A stretch of 25,185 bases of DNA from IMG/VR virus record IMGVR_UViG_3300032286_001098, positions 1-25,185 of that record. One strand, given 5' to 3'. The position numbers and the translations under genes were made by a program. Source of the DNA: a virus. Shown one piece after another: positions 15,023-21,518 of this stretch; position 1 is the stretch's first letter, and each line of letters starts with the position of its first letter. The notes beneath the pieces are model-generated. The model was not told the origin of the DNA. It worked only from the letters and a program-made list of their open reading frames with translations, and searched no databases.

Positions 15023-15775
15023 TTAAAATTCTTTACTTTCGTACTTATCAACAGCAATCAAGAAGTCTTTGACAAGGCTGCTGCGCACGATGTCATCGGT
15101 TGTAAATTCAATATTTGTGAATGAGTCCATCGTCATTGCGATCGCATGAAACTTATTCAGTCCAGAAAGGTCGCCTTTCTTACGGTAGAGGTCTGACTGC
15201 TTATAGTCTCCGCAGAAGATAATCTTGGAGCGATAACCAACGCGAGTGATGATAGTAGATAGTTCTTCCCAGTTCATATTTTGGCATTCGTCTACGATTA
15301 CAATCGAATCGTCAAACGTACATCCACGAATAAAACTTGTAGAGATAAATTCAATCTTGCCACATTCCTTTAGGGATTCGTATGCATCTCGGCGATTAAA
15401 CAGCGTATGATAAATTTGCATATAAGGCTGTTCATAGAGACTCATCTTTTCTTCTAGAGACCCTGGAGTAAATCCCACATCACGAGACTGTACAGCAGAA
15501 CGAACGATAACCACGCGCTTAAAAGAAGAAGTTTTCTCAAAAACTTCTTGGATTGCCTTGTAGCATGCAATAAAGGATTTCCCAGTACCAGCGCTACCAG
15601 TAAGCATAATAAAATAGTGACCACGTGCATAAGCGTCGTAAAATTTACCTTGATTTTCTGTTAGTGGGTCGAATGATTGGAGTTCGGAAGGTTTGAGTCG
15701 GGGAATTATTTTTCTGTCTTCGAGATCAGGTTCACTTTTGATGGTTATTGTATTCGCCTGTTTCTTTCTGGACAT
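15023..15775 (-). CDS. phoH: PhoH-like ATPase
   Basis: 250 residues. Walker A G-S-A-G-T-G-K-S (60-67), Walker B I-V-I-V-D-E-C-Q-N, and downstream I-I-F-C-G-D-Y-K-Q-S-D-L, the full PhoH/SF1-like signature. PhoH is widespread in marine and T4-like phages; proposed roles are RNA helicase or phosphate-stress linked ATPase, and its function in phages is unsettled. GAGG lies 4-5 nt before the ATG; 10 nt separate it from the upstream gene. Confidence 0.95.
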   Translation of the reverse strand: MSRKKQANTITIKSEPDLEDRKIIPRLKPSELQSFDPLTENQGKFYDAYARGHYFIMLTGSAGTGKSFIACYKAIQEVFEKTSSFKRVVIVRSAVQSRDVGFTPGSLEEKMSLYEQPYMQIYHTLFNRRDAYESLKECGKIEFISTSFIRGCTFDDSIVIVDECQNMNWEELSTIITRVGYRSKIIFCGDYKQSDLYRKKGDLSGLNKFHAIAMTMDSFTNIEFTTDDIVRSSLVKDFLIAVDKYESKEF

Positions 15776-15785
15776 GGATCCTCGC

Positions 15786-16115
15786 TTAGGGCTTTGCCTG
15801 CTTTTGTTGTTGCTTTTTCATAGCCTTGTCAATAGCCTGGTCAGTCTTGATTCGCTTCGTATCTTTACGAAGGTGTTGGTCGGCTAGAGGGCTTCTTGGG
15901 TTCTGCTCGGCAATTTTTGCCATTACCTCCTTCCAAGTGTTATCTGTTTTTTTACCCATAGCATCACCTGGTCCATTATAACTGAACATCGGAGCTTGTC
16001 CGTGATATCGTTCTAGGTGTGGATTGTTATCCTTAAATGCATCATAAGCCTTTATCGACATCATATGTTCTTCAAGTTTTCCTGTTTTGTTGTTCAGGAA
16101 TTCATAAGTTGGCAT
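15786..16115 (-). CDS. Conserved T4-superfamily small protein, FmdB-like N-terminus without zinc ligands
   Basis: 109 residues. Starts M-P-T-Y-E-F, as FmdB zinc-ribbon proteins do, then E-E-H-M-M-S-I and N-P-H-L-E-R. No cysteine is present, so the zinc ribbon is absent. The rest is Lys/Gln-rich, ending in a run of K and Q. I recall similar proteins next to phoH or structural genes in cyanophage-type myoviruses. Function unknown. It follows the HAD gene stop by 3 nt. Confidence 0.8.
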   Translation of the reverse strand: MPTYEFLNNKTGKLEEHMMSIKAYDAFKDNNPHLERYHGQAPMFSYNGPGDAMGKKTDNTWKEVMAKIAEQNPRSPLADQHLRKDTKRIKTDQAIDKAMKKQQQKQAKP

Positions 16116-16118
16116 AAA

Positions 16119-16742
16119 TCACCCGTGATAGCGTTTCGAAGATCCGTCTGGTTGTACATGAAAAGCATGCAACTTTACGCCTGGATGCTTATCCTTGAGC
16201 GCAAGAAAATGTTGCAAGTTTTCTTCGTTGTCGTCGTAGAGAGTGGCTCGTTTGTGACCACCCTTCTCGATTTGCTGAGAAATAACTTTGGCTTTCTTCT
16301 CAGCAACAGATTCATCCCCAGGCATATTACCTGCGCGATGAACATGAATATTGTCGATATCAACACCATGCTTTCTGAAAGCATTTAGGAATCGATCCTT
16401 GTCGTCGAAGTCGGCTCGAGCCGTAGCAATAATAACCTTGCTGCCGTCCTTCTTCTTGGAATTATTGTGTATCGCTTTCATTTTCGAAAGCATGCGGCGA
16501 TTCGGTTTTGACTCGTCGTCAAACTTGGCTGCATCTCTAAACTCGCTGAAATCGTATTTCTGACCCTTCGGGAGCTTATGAGTATTATAACTCGAGTTGC
16601 TCAAATTGTCAACTCTATTGCCTTCGTGGTCCACGACCTTTACTTTTGCGGTCGTGTGAAAAAGGGTATCGTCGATGTCAAAGACATGCAACCCATGACC
16701 TTCCTGTTTCTTTTCGGATAGAAATTCTACAAAACGTAGCAT
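16119..16742 (-). CDS. HAD-superfamily hydrolase, late gene
   Basis: 207 residues from the ATG at 16742. An ATG at 16754 is possible, but the late promoter at 16769 would leave it almost no leader, whereas GAGAG lies 5-7 nt before 16742. Motifs: L-H-V-F-D-I-D-D-T-L-F (motif I, both Asp), I-I-A-T-A-R-A-D (motif II), a Lys in the A-E-K-K-A-K region, and A-T-L-Y-D-D-N-E-E-N-L (motif IV). This is the acid-phosphatase/nucleotidase side of HAD; substrate unknown. Related to HAD domains found alone in T4-like phages near structural genes. No kinase P-loop, so not a full polynucleotide kinase. Confidence 0.88.
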   Translation of the reverse strand: MLRFVEFLSEKKQEGHGLHVFDIDDTLFHTTAKVKVVDHEGNRVDNLSNSSYNTHKLPKGQKYDFSEFRDAAKFDDESKPNRRMLSKMKAIHNNSKKKDGSKVIIATARADFDDKDRFLNAFRKHGVDIDNIHVHRAGNMPGDESVAEKKAKVISQQIEKGGHKRATLYDDNEENLQHFLALKDKHPGVKLHAFHVQPDGSSKRYHG

Positions 16743-16768
16743 TATTGCTCTCATCTACCAGTACTTCT

Positions 16769-16776
16769 TATTTATA
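16769..16776 (-). promoter_or_regulatory. T4-type late promoter core TATAAATA
   Basis: Second exact late consensus on the minus strand, 26 nt before the HAD gene ATG. It lies 2-5 nt below the T-tract of the hairpin at 16782-16804, the same terminator-then-late-promoter layout as at 13743-13775. Confidence 0.85.
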
Positions 16777-16778
16777 AT

Positions 16779-16804
16779 AAAAATGGCGGCTCTAAGCCGC
16801 CATT
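16779..16804 (-). terminator. Terminator overlapping the end of a gene
   Basis: AATGGCGGCT (16782-16791) and AGCCGCCATT (16795-16804) form a 10-bp stem with a 3-nt loop; on the minus strand it ends in TTTTT-A-TT. The loop TAG is the stop codon of the gene at 16792-17349, so the last codons are part of the terminator. Confidence 0.88.
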
Positions 16805-17349
16805 GGAATATAATCGTCCCACCAGGACGGTGTAGGTCGTACAGACCACTTAGCAAATCTCGCCTTATGATTGTAATAATAATTGCGGTATGCTATGACG
16901 CTAGAGAGGATGTTCTTCGAATCGTCAGGCATGCATTGTGGCGGCTCTTCGAATATTGAAGCATAGGACTGGTTGGAGGGAAACCGTTGGAGAGGTTTCA
17001 GCAGCATTTCGCACTTGTGAATCTTGCCGTACCTGAACGTGTACTCGGTCAGAAGATGACCGAATAGAGCGTGAAGCCAATTGTAATGGTAGGGAGAAGC
17101 CCGTACCCAAACAGCAGATGGGTGATTGACATGACTCGCGGAATAATAGACAGAATCAAACTCATTATTTAAACTCCAACGCTTTACATTTCGACCAGTC
17201 TTAGACTTCCCCCCGACCATGACCCCATCAAGCACACGATGAGCCGTAGAGAGTAATTGAGCACTCTCGAGAATCATCTTGACAACATGCTTGTCACAGT
17301 GGTACTGCGCAGCACGTTCTGGGTCACGGTCGAGGTAGAAGATATTCAT
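16792..17349 (-). CDS. Conserved phage protein of unknown function, His/Trp-rich
   Basis: 185 residues. The opening M-N-I-F-Y-L-D-R-D-P-E, then C-D-K-H-V-V-K-M-I-L-E-S-A-Q-L-L and H-V-N-H-P-S-A-V-W-V are a pattern I recall from cyanophage and other T4-like genomes, always unannotated. The conserved Cys, His, Asp and Lys in the N-terminal helix suggest an enzyme or metal site. Start overlaps the previous stop by one base (TAATG). Confidence 0.85.
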   Translation of the reverse strand: MNIFYLDRDPERAAQYHCDKHVVKMILESAQLLSTAHRVLDGVMVGGKSKTGRNVKRWSLNNEFDSVYYSASHVNHPSAVWVRASPYHYNWLHALFGHLLTEYTFRYGKIHKCEMLLKPLQRFPSNQSYASIFEEPPQCMPDDSKNILSSVIAYRNYYYNHKARFAKWSVRPTPSWWDDYIPMAA

Positions 17350-17591
17350 TAGTGCACCGATGCTTGATTGCGGTCAATACGATTGATTCGATCCCTGTTT
17401 TGGAAGATATAATCCATCATCGTATTATAGTCCTCGGGGGAAAGAGAAGTCTTATACATGCTGAGCGCGATGTTAGACATCACGCCAGCAACAGCAAACG
17501 GCTTGTGACCTTCCTCGAGCAGTTCCGTTACGAATTGGAAAACTGCATCGCGCACGGCTTCAAGCGAATCGATGTCTGAATCCATATCCAT
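17349..17591 (-). CDS. Small conserved phage protein, unknown
   Basis: 80 residues, acidic N-terminus, then A-V-A-G-V-M-S-N-I-A-L-S-M-Y-K-T and L-S-P-E-D-Y-N-x-M-M-D-Y-I, which resembles a helical family common in cyanophage-type myoviruses. No function known. It lies between two coupled genes (6 nt after one stop, one-base overlap with the next start). Confidence 0.8.
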   Translation of the reverse strand: MDMDSDIDSLEAVRDAVFQFVTELLEEGHKPFAVAGVMSNIALSMYKTSLSPEDYNTMMDYIFQNRDRINRIDRNQASVH

Positions 17592-17597
17592 TTTAGA

Positions 17598-18056
17598 TTA
17601 GAGACCCAACTGCATCTTCAGATCGTCCAACTCGCGATCGCTGACCTCAGAGATATCGAGGTCACGGTCGAGTGTCGGGATATCAAAGGCATCAGCCTTC
17701 GGCTTGCGAGACACAACTGCCTTGCTCTTGGCGACAGCCACCTTAGCAGCCTTGATAGGATTGACCTTAACAGCCTTGGGAGCCTTGACCTTGGCAGTCT
17801 TGGTCACCAAACCCGAACCCTTCAGCACCATGTGCTTCGCCAGATCGCCAGCATTGTTCAACTGGTAGGATTCGACCTTGCGACCGACGCGGATCGTCTC
17901 GACCTCACCACCCCAAATCTGACGCAGAGCGCAGATGTAGGTCATCACGGTGATTTCCTTGACGCCAACAGCCTTGACCATGTCAGCAAAAGCAACGGGA
18001 TTGCCGCTCTTCAGCATTTCATAGATCGTCAATTCCTGAACACTTGGATTACGCAT
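17598..18056 (-). CDS. Winged-helix-like protein with basic Lys/Ala linker and acidic tail
   Basis: 152 residues from the ATG at 18056, chosen for GAGGAA 8-9 nt upstream. The N-terminus (about 1-70) looks like a winged helix: V-Q-E-L-T-I-Y-E-M-L, a turn, then I-T-V-M-T-Y-I-C-A-L-R as recognition helix and R-V-G-R-K-V-E-S-Y-Q-L as wing. A Lys/Ala/Val/Pro linker (about 80-120) follows, like histone-type DNA-binding tails, then an acidic C-terminus. Likely a DNA-binding regulator; no family name can be given. Confidence 0.8.
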   Translation of the reverse strand: MRNPSVQELTIYEMLKSGNPVAFADMVKAVGVKEITVMTYICALRQIWGGEVETIRVGRKVESYQLNNAGDLAKHMVLKGSGLVTKTAKVKAPKAVKVNPIKAAKVAVAKSKAVVSRKPKADAFDIPTLDRDLDISEVSDRELDDLKMQLGL

Positions 18057-18104
18057 AATAAATTTCCTCACAAACAATAATAAAAAAATAGCGCAAATAA
18101 GGGA

Positions 18105-18134
18105 GTCTGTTGCGTCGCGCCACGCGCAACAGAC
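18105..18134 (-). other. Strong 10-bp hairpin without adjacent T-tract
   Basis: GTCTGTTGCG and CGCAACAGAC pair perfectly around a 10-nt GC-rich loop. On the minus strand a T-rich run follows only about 25 nt later, so it is not a classic terminator. It lies 8 nt after one gene and about 50 nt before the next; a processing site or mRNA stabiliser is possible. Confidence 0.6.
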
Positions 18135-18141
18135 AATTCAA

Positions 18142-18615
18142 TTAGCAGTCGCTGTCGCGCAACTGCTGATTCAGCAGATCGCCGATGCTGGTAGAATATG
18201 AGTTCGTTCGCTTTATTGTCCAACCTTCACGGAGGTCCTTCTGGGTTTCCAGGGCAAGCCACTCAGGAATCCAAGTCTTGTGCTTGACGTAACCTTGTCG
18301 TGCCAAGTCCTCGGTCAAAAACTTGGCTTCCTTCAGCCCCAAGTTGAACTCCTCGCGGAAATACTTGACCGCACGAACCTTGTCCATCGGACCGAGAGAC
18401 CGCAGAAACTCGAGTTGTCCGTGGGTGATGTTGATATTACCGAAACCAGTCAGGACGACCTCAGCAGCCGTGACATCGCCGATGACTGCCTGAGCGAACA
18501 CATCGGGATGCGTTTCCGCGATCTTGAGAGCCACCTCAGCCAGACCAGCGTCGGTCAGGTCACGAGCGATGCTCAGAACGTTCTTGCCGTTGTACATGAA
18601 ATTCAACTTGTTCAT
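18142..18615 (-). CDS. Protein with ribosomal L7/L12 C-terminal-like motif
   Basis: 157 residues. In the middle (about 78-107) D-K-V-R-A-V-K-Y-F-R, then L-G-L-K-E-A-K-F-L-T-E-D matches the L7/L12 C-terminal domain motif (K-I-x-V-I-K-x-V-R..LGLKEAKDLV). The rest, with helices I-A-R-D-L and A-L-K-I-A-E, is unrecognised. In the ribosome this motif recruits GTPase factors; whether the phage protein does so is unknown. SD AAGGA is 6 nt before the ATG. Confidence 0.85.
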   Translation of the reverse strand: MNKLNFMYNGKNVLSIARDLTDAGLAEVALKIAETHPDVFAQAVIGDVTAAEVVLTGFGNINITHGQLEFLRSLGPMDKVRAVKYFREEFNLGLKEAKFLTEDLARQGYVKHKTWIPEWLALETQKDLREGWTIKRTNSYSTSIGDLLNQQLRDSDC

Positions 18616-18624
18616 ATTTTTCCT

Positions 18625-18804
18625 TTAGATCCAATTACCAGTGCCGCCGCAAGCATAGCAAACATACGGCAAACCTTCGTCGTCGCACCCATGGTCGCCA
18701 TGACCATCGCAGGTGGGGCACATATTAATATGCTTGTAATACGCAAGCATGCTTTCTTCCTGGCGCATCTGCGCATACTCGAGCCAGTTATTGATGCTGT
18801 TCAT
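18625..18804 (-). CDS. DnaJ-type zinc-finger microprotein
   Basis: 59 residues from the ATG at 18804; a longer frame overlaps the previous gene. The end has C-P-T-C-D-G-H-G and C-Y-A-C-G-G-T-G, two C-x-x-C-x-G-x-G units as in the DnaJ cysteine-rich domain, enough for one zinc. No J domain is present. It may be a small protein-binding or thiol-handling factor. Start lies 1 nt after the previous stop, so translation is coupled. Confidence 0.8.
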   Translation of the reverse strand: MNSINNWLEYAQMRQEESMLAYYKHINMCPTCDGHGDHGCDDEGLPYVCYACGGTGNWI

Positions 18805-18805
18805 C

Positions 18806-19168
18806 TTAGGCAACCTCTTCGAAGCCAACCATCGCAACGCGATACTTCTTGCCGTCCTTGACCAGGATGTCACCCATCATGGTGGAGCGCAGACCGTACT
18901 CGCGACCGTCCACAACGTGGAGCGGAGCCTTGACCCACACCTCAGGGTGGAAGTCCTCGTTCTCGACAAGACGATCGTACTCGTCGAACACCAGTCGCGT
19001 CTTCGACCACGAACCGTTGTAGTTCTGCGTCATCTGGTACGCTTCCTCGAGGCTGTCGGTCAGCACTTCGGCGACCAGTTCCTGAGGGTTGTTCATGACG
19101 GGACTGCCATGCACCAGGACGGTAAACTCGTCTTCGGCGGTCCACGTGCGGTGATAAACTTGAATCAT
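18806..19168 (-). CDS. Small phage protein of unknown function
   Basis: 120 residues from the ATG at 19168, supported by AAGGA 9 nt upstream; no earlier start has an SD. Acidic, with a conserved-looking end Y-G-L-R-S-T-M-M-G-D-I-L-V and K-K-Y-R-V-A-M-V-G-F. No family recognised. It is the first gene behind promoter module A. Confidence 0.8.
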   Translation of the reverse strand: MIQVYHRTWTAEDEFTVLVHGSPVMNNPQELVAEVLTDSLEEAYQMTQNYNGSWSKTRLVFDEYDRLVENEDFHPEVWVKAPLHVVDGREYGLRSTMMGDILVKDGKKYRVAMVGFEEVA

Positions 19169-19185
19169 CTTTTTTTCCTTAACCT

Positions 19186-19259
19186 TCACTATACATATAT
19201 TGTACTTGAAAACGGGAAAAACACAATAGAAAAAACTCTAATAAAATCAATGACTTACG
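19186..19259 (-). promoter_or_regulatory. Promoter module A
   Basis: On the minus strand: -35 TTGTGT (19221-19226), 16-bp spacer, -10 TACAAT (19199-19204), then TATAGTGAA. Upstream are an A/T tract and a repeat core (19231-19259). It matches module B over about 78 bp with few changes. Drives 18806 and genes below. Confidence 0.8.
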
Positions 19260-19267
19260 TGCGCCCT

Positions 19268-19296
19268 AAAAAACCTAATAAAATCAACGAGTTACG
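19268..19296 (-). repeat. Second copy of the CTAAT..ATCAACGA..TTACG repeat, upstream of module A
   Basis: 29-bp copy of the repeat found beside every module (others: 19231-19259, 21490-21518, 21976-22004, 22451-22479, 22478-22506, 22528-22556). The TGA stop of the upstream gene lies inside it (19284-19286). Confidence 0.8.
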
Positions 19297-19715
19297 TCCG
19301 CCGAGGCTTTTTCGACCTCGAAAATATAGTGCCCTCCGCGACGGGATTGGAACCACGTCATCCACCAAAGCATATTGTTCTTTTCCATGGCTCGAATAAT
19401 GGCTTCGTTGCCCGACCAGCCAGCGGTAGAAACATTGTGTATGGTTACAAACTCATCTTCTTTCCAGCGATGAGGTTTGACGCGAGAGTTCCAGCCCCAA
19501 TTGGCATAATACCACTGCTGGGAGATAAACTCAAACCAGCCAGTTGGGTCAGAATGATGCCACTCTGAGATTAGAGTAAGGCAATCCTTGGTTGGATAAC
19601 CGTCCGCATCTCGCAGTTCGCAATGCTCTAGAGTATATTCCTTGAGCAATTCAAACTGCTGCTTCTTCATCGTGTTATAAGCATTAGCCATTTCAAGAAA
19701 CTTATCACGTTCCAT
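19284..19715 (-). CDS. Hypothetical Trp-rich phage protein
   Basis: 143 residues from the ATG at 19715 (AGGGG about 8 nt upstream). A longer frame would run through the 88-residue gene upstream and is rejected. Rich in Trp (W-H-H, W-Y-Y-A-N-W-G-W, W-W-M-T-W); no family recognised. It overlaps the previous stop by 11 nt. Confidence 0.75.
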   Translation of the reverse strand: MERDKFLEMANAYNTMKKQQFELLKEYTLEHCELRDADGYPTKDCLTLISEWHHSDPTGWFEFISQQWYYANWGWNSRVKPHRWKEDEFVTIHNVSTAGWSGNEAIIRAMEKNNMLWWMTWFQSRRGGHYIFEVEKASADVTR

Positions 19716-19971
19716 TATTCTCGCCCCTCGCACGGATGGTCGCAACGCAATCTTCAACAGCCTCGTAATACCGCTGATCAAAAATGCGCTGGCTTGGTAG
19801 CAGTGTTTCGCACTCTTTTGCGCACAGTTCGCGCTCCGCAGCGGCGACAAGTTTAGCAAACTGTTCGTCCCGCACTTCATGCTTGTCGGGATGCCACTCG
19901 CCAAGACCAAGTTTCTTATCAGCATAGGCATCCGCTTCTTCAGCCATGCGCAAAGCGTCATAGCGGTTCAT
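19705..19971 (-). CDS. Small hypothetical protein
   Basis: 88 residues, acidic helical N-terminus (A-L-R-M-A-E-E-A-D-A-Y-A) and A-K-E-C-E-T-L pattern with A-V-E-D-C-V-A-T-I-R, seen in many short phage proteins that accompany DNA-metabolism genes. Function unknown. ATGA overlap with the gene upstream. Confidence 0.75.
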   Translation of the reverse strand: MNRYDALRMAEEADAYADKKLGLGEWHPDKHEVRDEQFAKLVAAAERELCAKECETLLPSQRIFDQRYYEAVEDCVATIRARGENNGT

Positions 19972-20192
19972 GCAACTTCCTTGGGCACAAAAGTATCCTG
20001 CAGCGCATCAATCATATTGGTGATGGCTTCGACAATCTCTTCTGGTTCCGCATCAAAGAACGGATCCCACACGAGAACATCTTCGTCAGTCTCTCGCAGC
20101 ATGAGAAAAAGTTGAGCAAGACTGACGTTCTCAGGATAAGAACTGAGGAACTGGTCAGCAGCAAACTTCTCATAAACATTCAACTCATTCAT
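19968..20192 (-). CDS. Small acidic hypothetical protein
   Basis: 74 residues, strongly acidic (D-E-D-V, D-A-E-P-E-E-I-V-E-A-I). No family recognised; acidity of this kind is common in DNA-mimic or inhibitor proteins, but nothing specific supports that. AGGGG 8 nt upstream; TAATG junction with the previous gene. Confidence 0.75.
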   Translation of the reverse strand: MNELNVYEKFAADQFLSSYPENVSLAQLFLMLRETDEDVLVWDPFFDAEPEEIVEAITNMIDALQDTFVPKEVA

Positions 20193-20365
20193 TACTTATT
20201 CCCCTCAAACGAAAGCATCCACTGGAAAAGAATCTCTTGTGCCTCAGCCCTGCTGACGCCAAACACGTCAACAAGATATGGAGCAGCCCCAAACATGTTG
20301 GTCACGCCAGTATCACGGAGAGAGTTTAGGAAATTGTAATAGTGGTTGTTTTGACCTTTGTCCAT
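20192..20365 (-). CDS. 57-residue phage microprotein
   Basis: Not a long frame but well supported: GAGGG 6 nt before the ATG at 20365, and its TAA shares a base with the next ATG. The product reads M-D-K-G-Q-N-N-H-Y-Y-N-F-L-N-S-L, then N-M-F-G-A-A-P-Y-L and A-Q-E-I-L-F-Q-W-M, a helical pattern seen in small proteins of many phages. Function unknown. It overlaps the upstream gene by 40 nt in another frame. Confidence 0.8.
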   Translation of the reverse strand: MDKGQNNHYYNFLNSLRDTGVTNMFGAAPYLVDVFGVSRAEAQEILFQWMLSFEGNK

Positions 20366-20622
20366 TTCAGTCCCTCATTAAAAAACTTCAAAGCATCAAC
20401 GATGCGACTGTGGTTGACCTGCGCTTCCAGTTTGGAAGTGTACATTGCAACGACTTCTGAGCGAGAATCGTTGGTGTCATCGAACAGGCATGTTTCCCAA
20501 CGGTCAGGGTCACGCTTCATCTTGGGCAGACGTACCGTGGACACCGTGACATGACCAACAACAGTCGCATCAATTTGCGATGACGCAACGAATTCATTTG
20601 GGTCAAAATTTGTCTTCAACAT
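20326..20622 (-). CDS. Hypothetical protein
   Basis: 98 residues, mixed strands and helices (V-V-G-H-V-T-V-S-T-V, W-E-T-C-L-F-D-D-T), ending in a Thr-rich tail encoded in the overlap with the next gene. No family recognised. TAATG junction upstream. Role unknown. Confidence 0.75.
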   Translation of the reverse strand: MLKTNFDPNEFVASSQIDATVVGHVTVSTVRLPKMKRDPDRWETCLFDDTNDSRSEVVAMYTSKLEAQVNHSRIVDALKFFNEGLKWTKVKTTTITIS

Positions 20623-20783
20623 TACTTCTTCCTCTTCAGTGCATTCAATTCGGCACTCAGTGCCTTGTATTCACGCGCAAGTTTGTCATATGCAACCTTG
20701 CTGACATAGTTCACATAACGCGAACGACCAACGCTGGAAGTGGTTTGGTTCCAAATCCTGAACACATACGGATATTCTACCAT
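20622..20783 (-). CDS. 53-residue phage microprotein
   Basis: Short gene between 20622 and 20783. Reads M-V-E-Y-P-Y-V-F-R-I-W, then Y-D-K-L-A-R-E-Y-K-A-L-S-A-E-L and a basic K-R-K-K end, so a short coiled helix. ATG follows the previous TAA directly and its own TAA overlaps the next ATG, which is the main evidence that it is a gene. Confidence 0.7.
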   Translation of the reverse strand: MVEYPYVFRIWNQTTSSVGRSRYVNYVSKVAYDKLAREYKALSAELNALKRKK

Positions 20784-20951
20784 TTACACTGCCTCTACTT
20801 CAATCCGCGCCCAGTTAGGAAACTTGCGCTGCGCATCTTTTAAAAAACGATTGTGCGCGGTCACGGCATTACCGTTAAACGTCCTAACATATTCGATGCT
20901 GGCTGCACCAACGTCGCCTTCAAACCAAATTTGGATAAGTGCTGAATTCAT
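20784..20951 (-). CDS. 55-residue small protein
   Basis: From the ATG at 20951 with GAGG about 10 nt upstream (an in-frame TTG at 20966 lies inside the previous gene and is rejected). Looks like one beta-alpha unit (I-Q-I-W-F-E-G...A-H-N-R-F-L-K-D-A). Function unknown. Confidence 0.65.
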   Translation of the reverse strand: MNSALIQIWFEGDVGAASIEYVRTFNGNAVTAHNRFLKDAQRKFPNWARIEVEAV

Positions 20952-20952
20952 T

Positions 20953-21129
20953 TCAATAAACCTCAAACAGAGTTGCTACTGCACCATTGGCGGCAGGAGA
21001 CTTCGCAATCACCTTGGCATCACGCTCCATGGCGCGACGGGCAGCGGCAAGAGTCTTGTAATACTTGCCCTGCTGCGTCCACAGGAAACCCTGCGTCGTT
21101 TCGATGATTGTGACGGTTTGCTTCAACAT
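20953..21129 (-). CDS. 58-residue small protein
   Basis: ATG at 21129, TGA at 20953-20955, one base before the next ATG. Reads Q-T-V-T-I-I-E-T-T-Q-G-F-L-W, Y-Y-K-T-L-A-A-A-R-R-A-M-E-R-D, a strand-then-helix pattern. No family recognised. Confidence 0.65.
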   Translation of the reverse strand: MLKQTVTIIETTQGFLWTQQGKYYKTLAAARRAMERDAKVIAKSPAANGAVATLFEVY

Positions 21130-21133
21130 TAGA

Positions 21134-21232
21134 TTACAGCCCCACGTTCTCGTAGACCCATTCCGCGATAGGCGTCGGGAATTTTGAAAGTTGATAATTG
21201 GTGAAAATGTACCATGCGATCTGTTCTTTCAT
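21134..21232 (-). CDS. 32-residue phage micropeptide
   Basis: ATG at 21232 preceded by AAGGGA (which includes the TAA of the gene upstream), TAA at 21134. Reads W-Y-I-F-T-N-Y-Q-L-S-K-F-P-T and I-A-E-W-V-Y-E-N. The tight fit between neighbours and the SD support it despite its size; no function known. Confidence 0.6.
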   Translation of the reverse strand: MKEQIAWYIFTNYQLSKFPTPIAEWVYENVGL

Positions 21233-21245
21233 TTTTGCGATTCCC

Positions 21246-21428
21246 TTAGATCTGCTCGCCGCGAACCCAATAGCGGTCGATTATAGTGACCTCGATGAGT
21301 TCACCGTTTTCAACGGTCACGTACTCGAGAAACGCTGCGACTGCTTCGTTGGCAGTTTCGCCTTCGTGGTCGAAAATCTCGAGATAGTCGCCCTGCGTAT
21401 TCTTTAAAGCGATTCGGTAGTTCTTCAT
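21246..21428 (-). CDS. Small acidic hypothetical protein
   Basis: 60 residues from the ATG at 21428, with AAAGGGA 7 nt upstream. Acidic with strands (Y-R-I-A-L-K-N, V-T-V-E-N-G-E-L-I-E-V-T-I). It is the first gene behind promoter module B, whose start site lies about 20-25 nt above. Function unknown. Confidence 0.75.
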   Translation of the reverse strand: MKNYRIALKNTQGDYLEIFDHEGETANEAVAAFLEYVTVENGELIEVTIIDRYWVRGEQI

Positions 21429-21443
21429 ACTTGTCCCTTTACT

Positions 21444-21518
21444 TTCACTATACAACTATTGTACTTGAAAATGAGAAAAACGCAATAGAAAAAACTCTAA
21501 TGGAATCAATCACTTACG
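21444..21518 (-). promoter_or_regulatory. Promoter module B
   Basis: -35 TTGCGT (21480-21485), 16-bp spacer, -10 TACAAT (21458-21463), TATAGTGAA below, repeat core at 21490-21518 above. The TGA of the upstream gene (21510-21512) is inside the core. Confidence 0.82.

Noticed and set aside
16119-16742. Polynucleotide kinase/phosphatase (PseT)
   Set aside because: Only the HAD half is present; no P-loop kinase motif.
18280-19399. Two long plus-strand frames (193 and 216 residues)
   Set aside because: They run antisense across several well-supported small genes with SD sites and zinc-finger or L7/L12 motifs on the minus strand.
19716-19961. N-terminal extension of the gene ending at 19284
   Set aside because: It would read through the 88-residue gene in another frame; the ATG at 19715 has a good SD and usual overlap.
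21446-21453. CACTATA on the plus strand, like a T7 RNA polymerase promoter core
   Set aside because: It points away from the genes, lacks the rest of the 23-bp consensus, and no T7-type polymerase is in the window; it is the lower half of the sigma70-type module on the minus strand.
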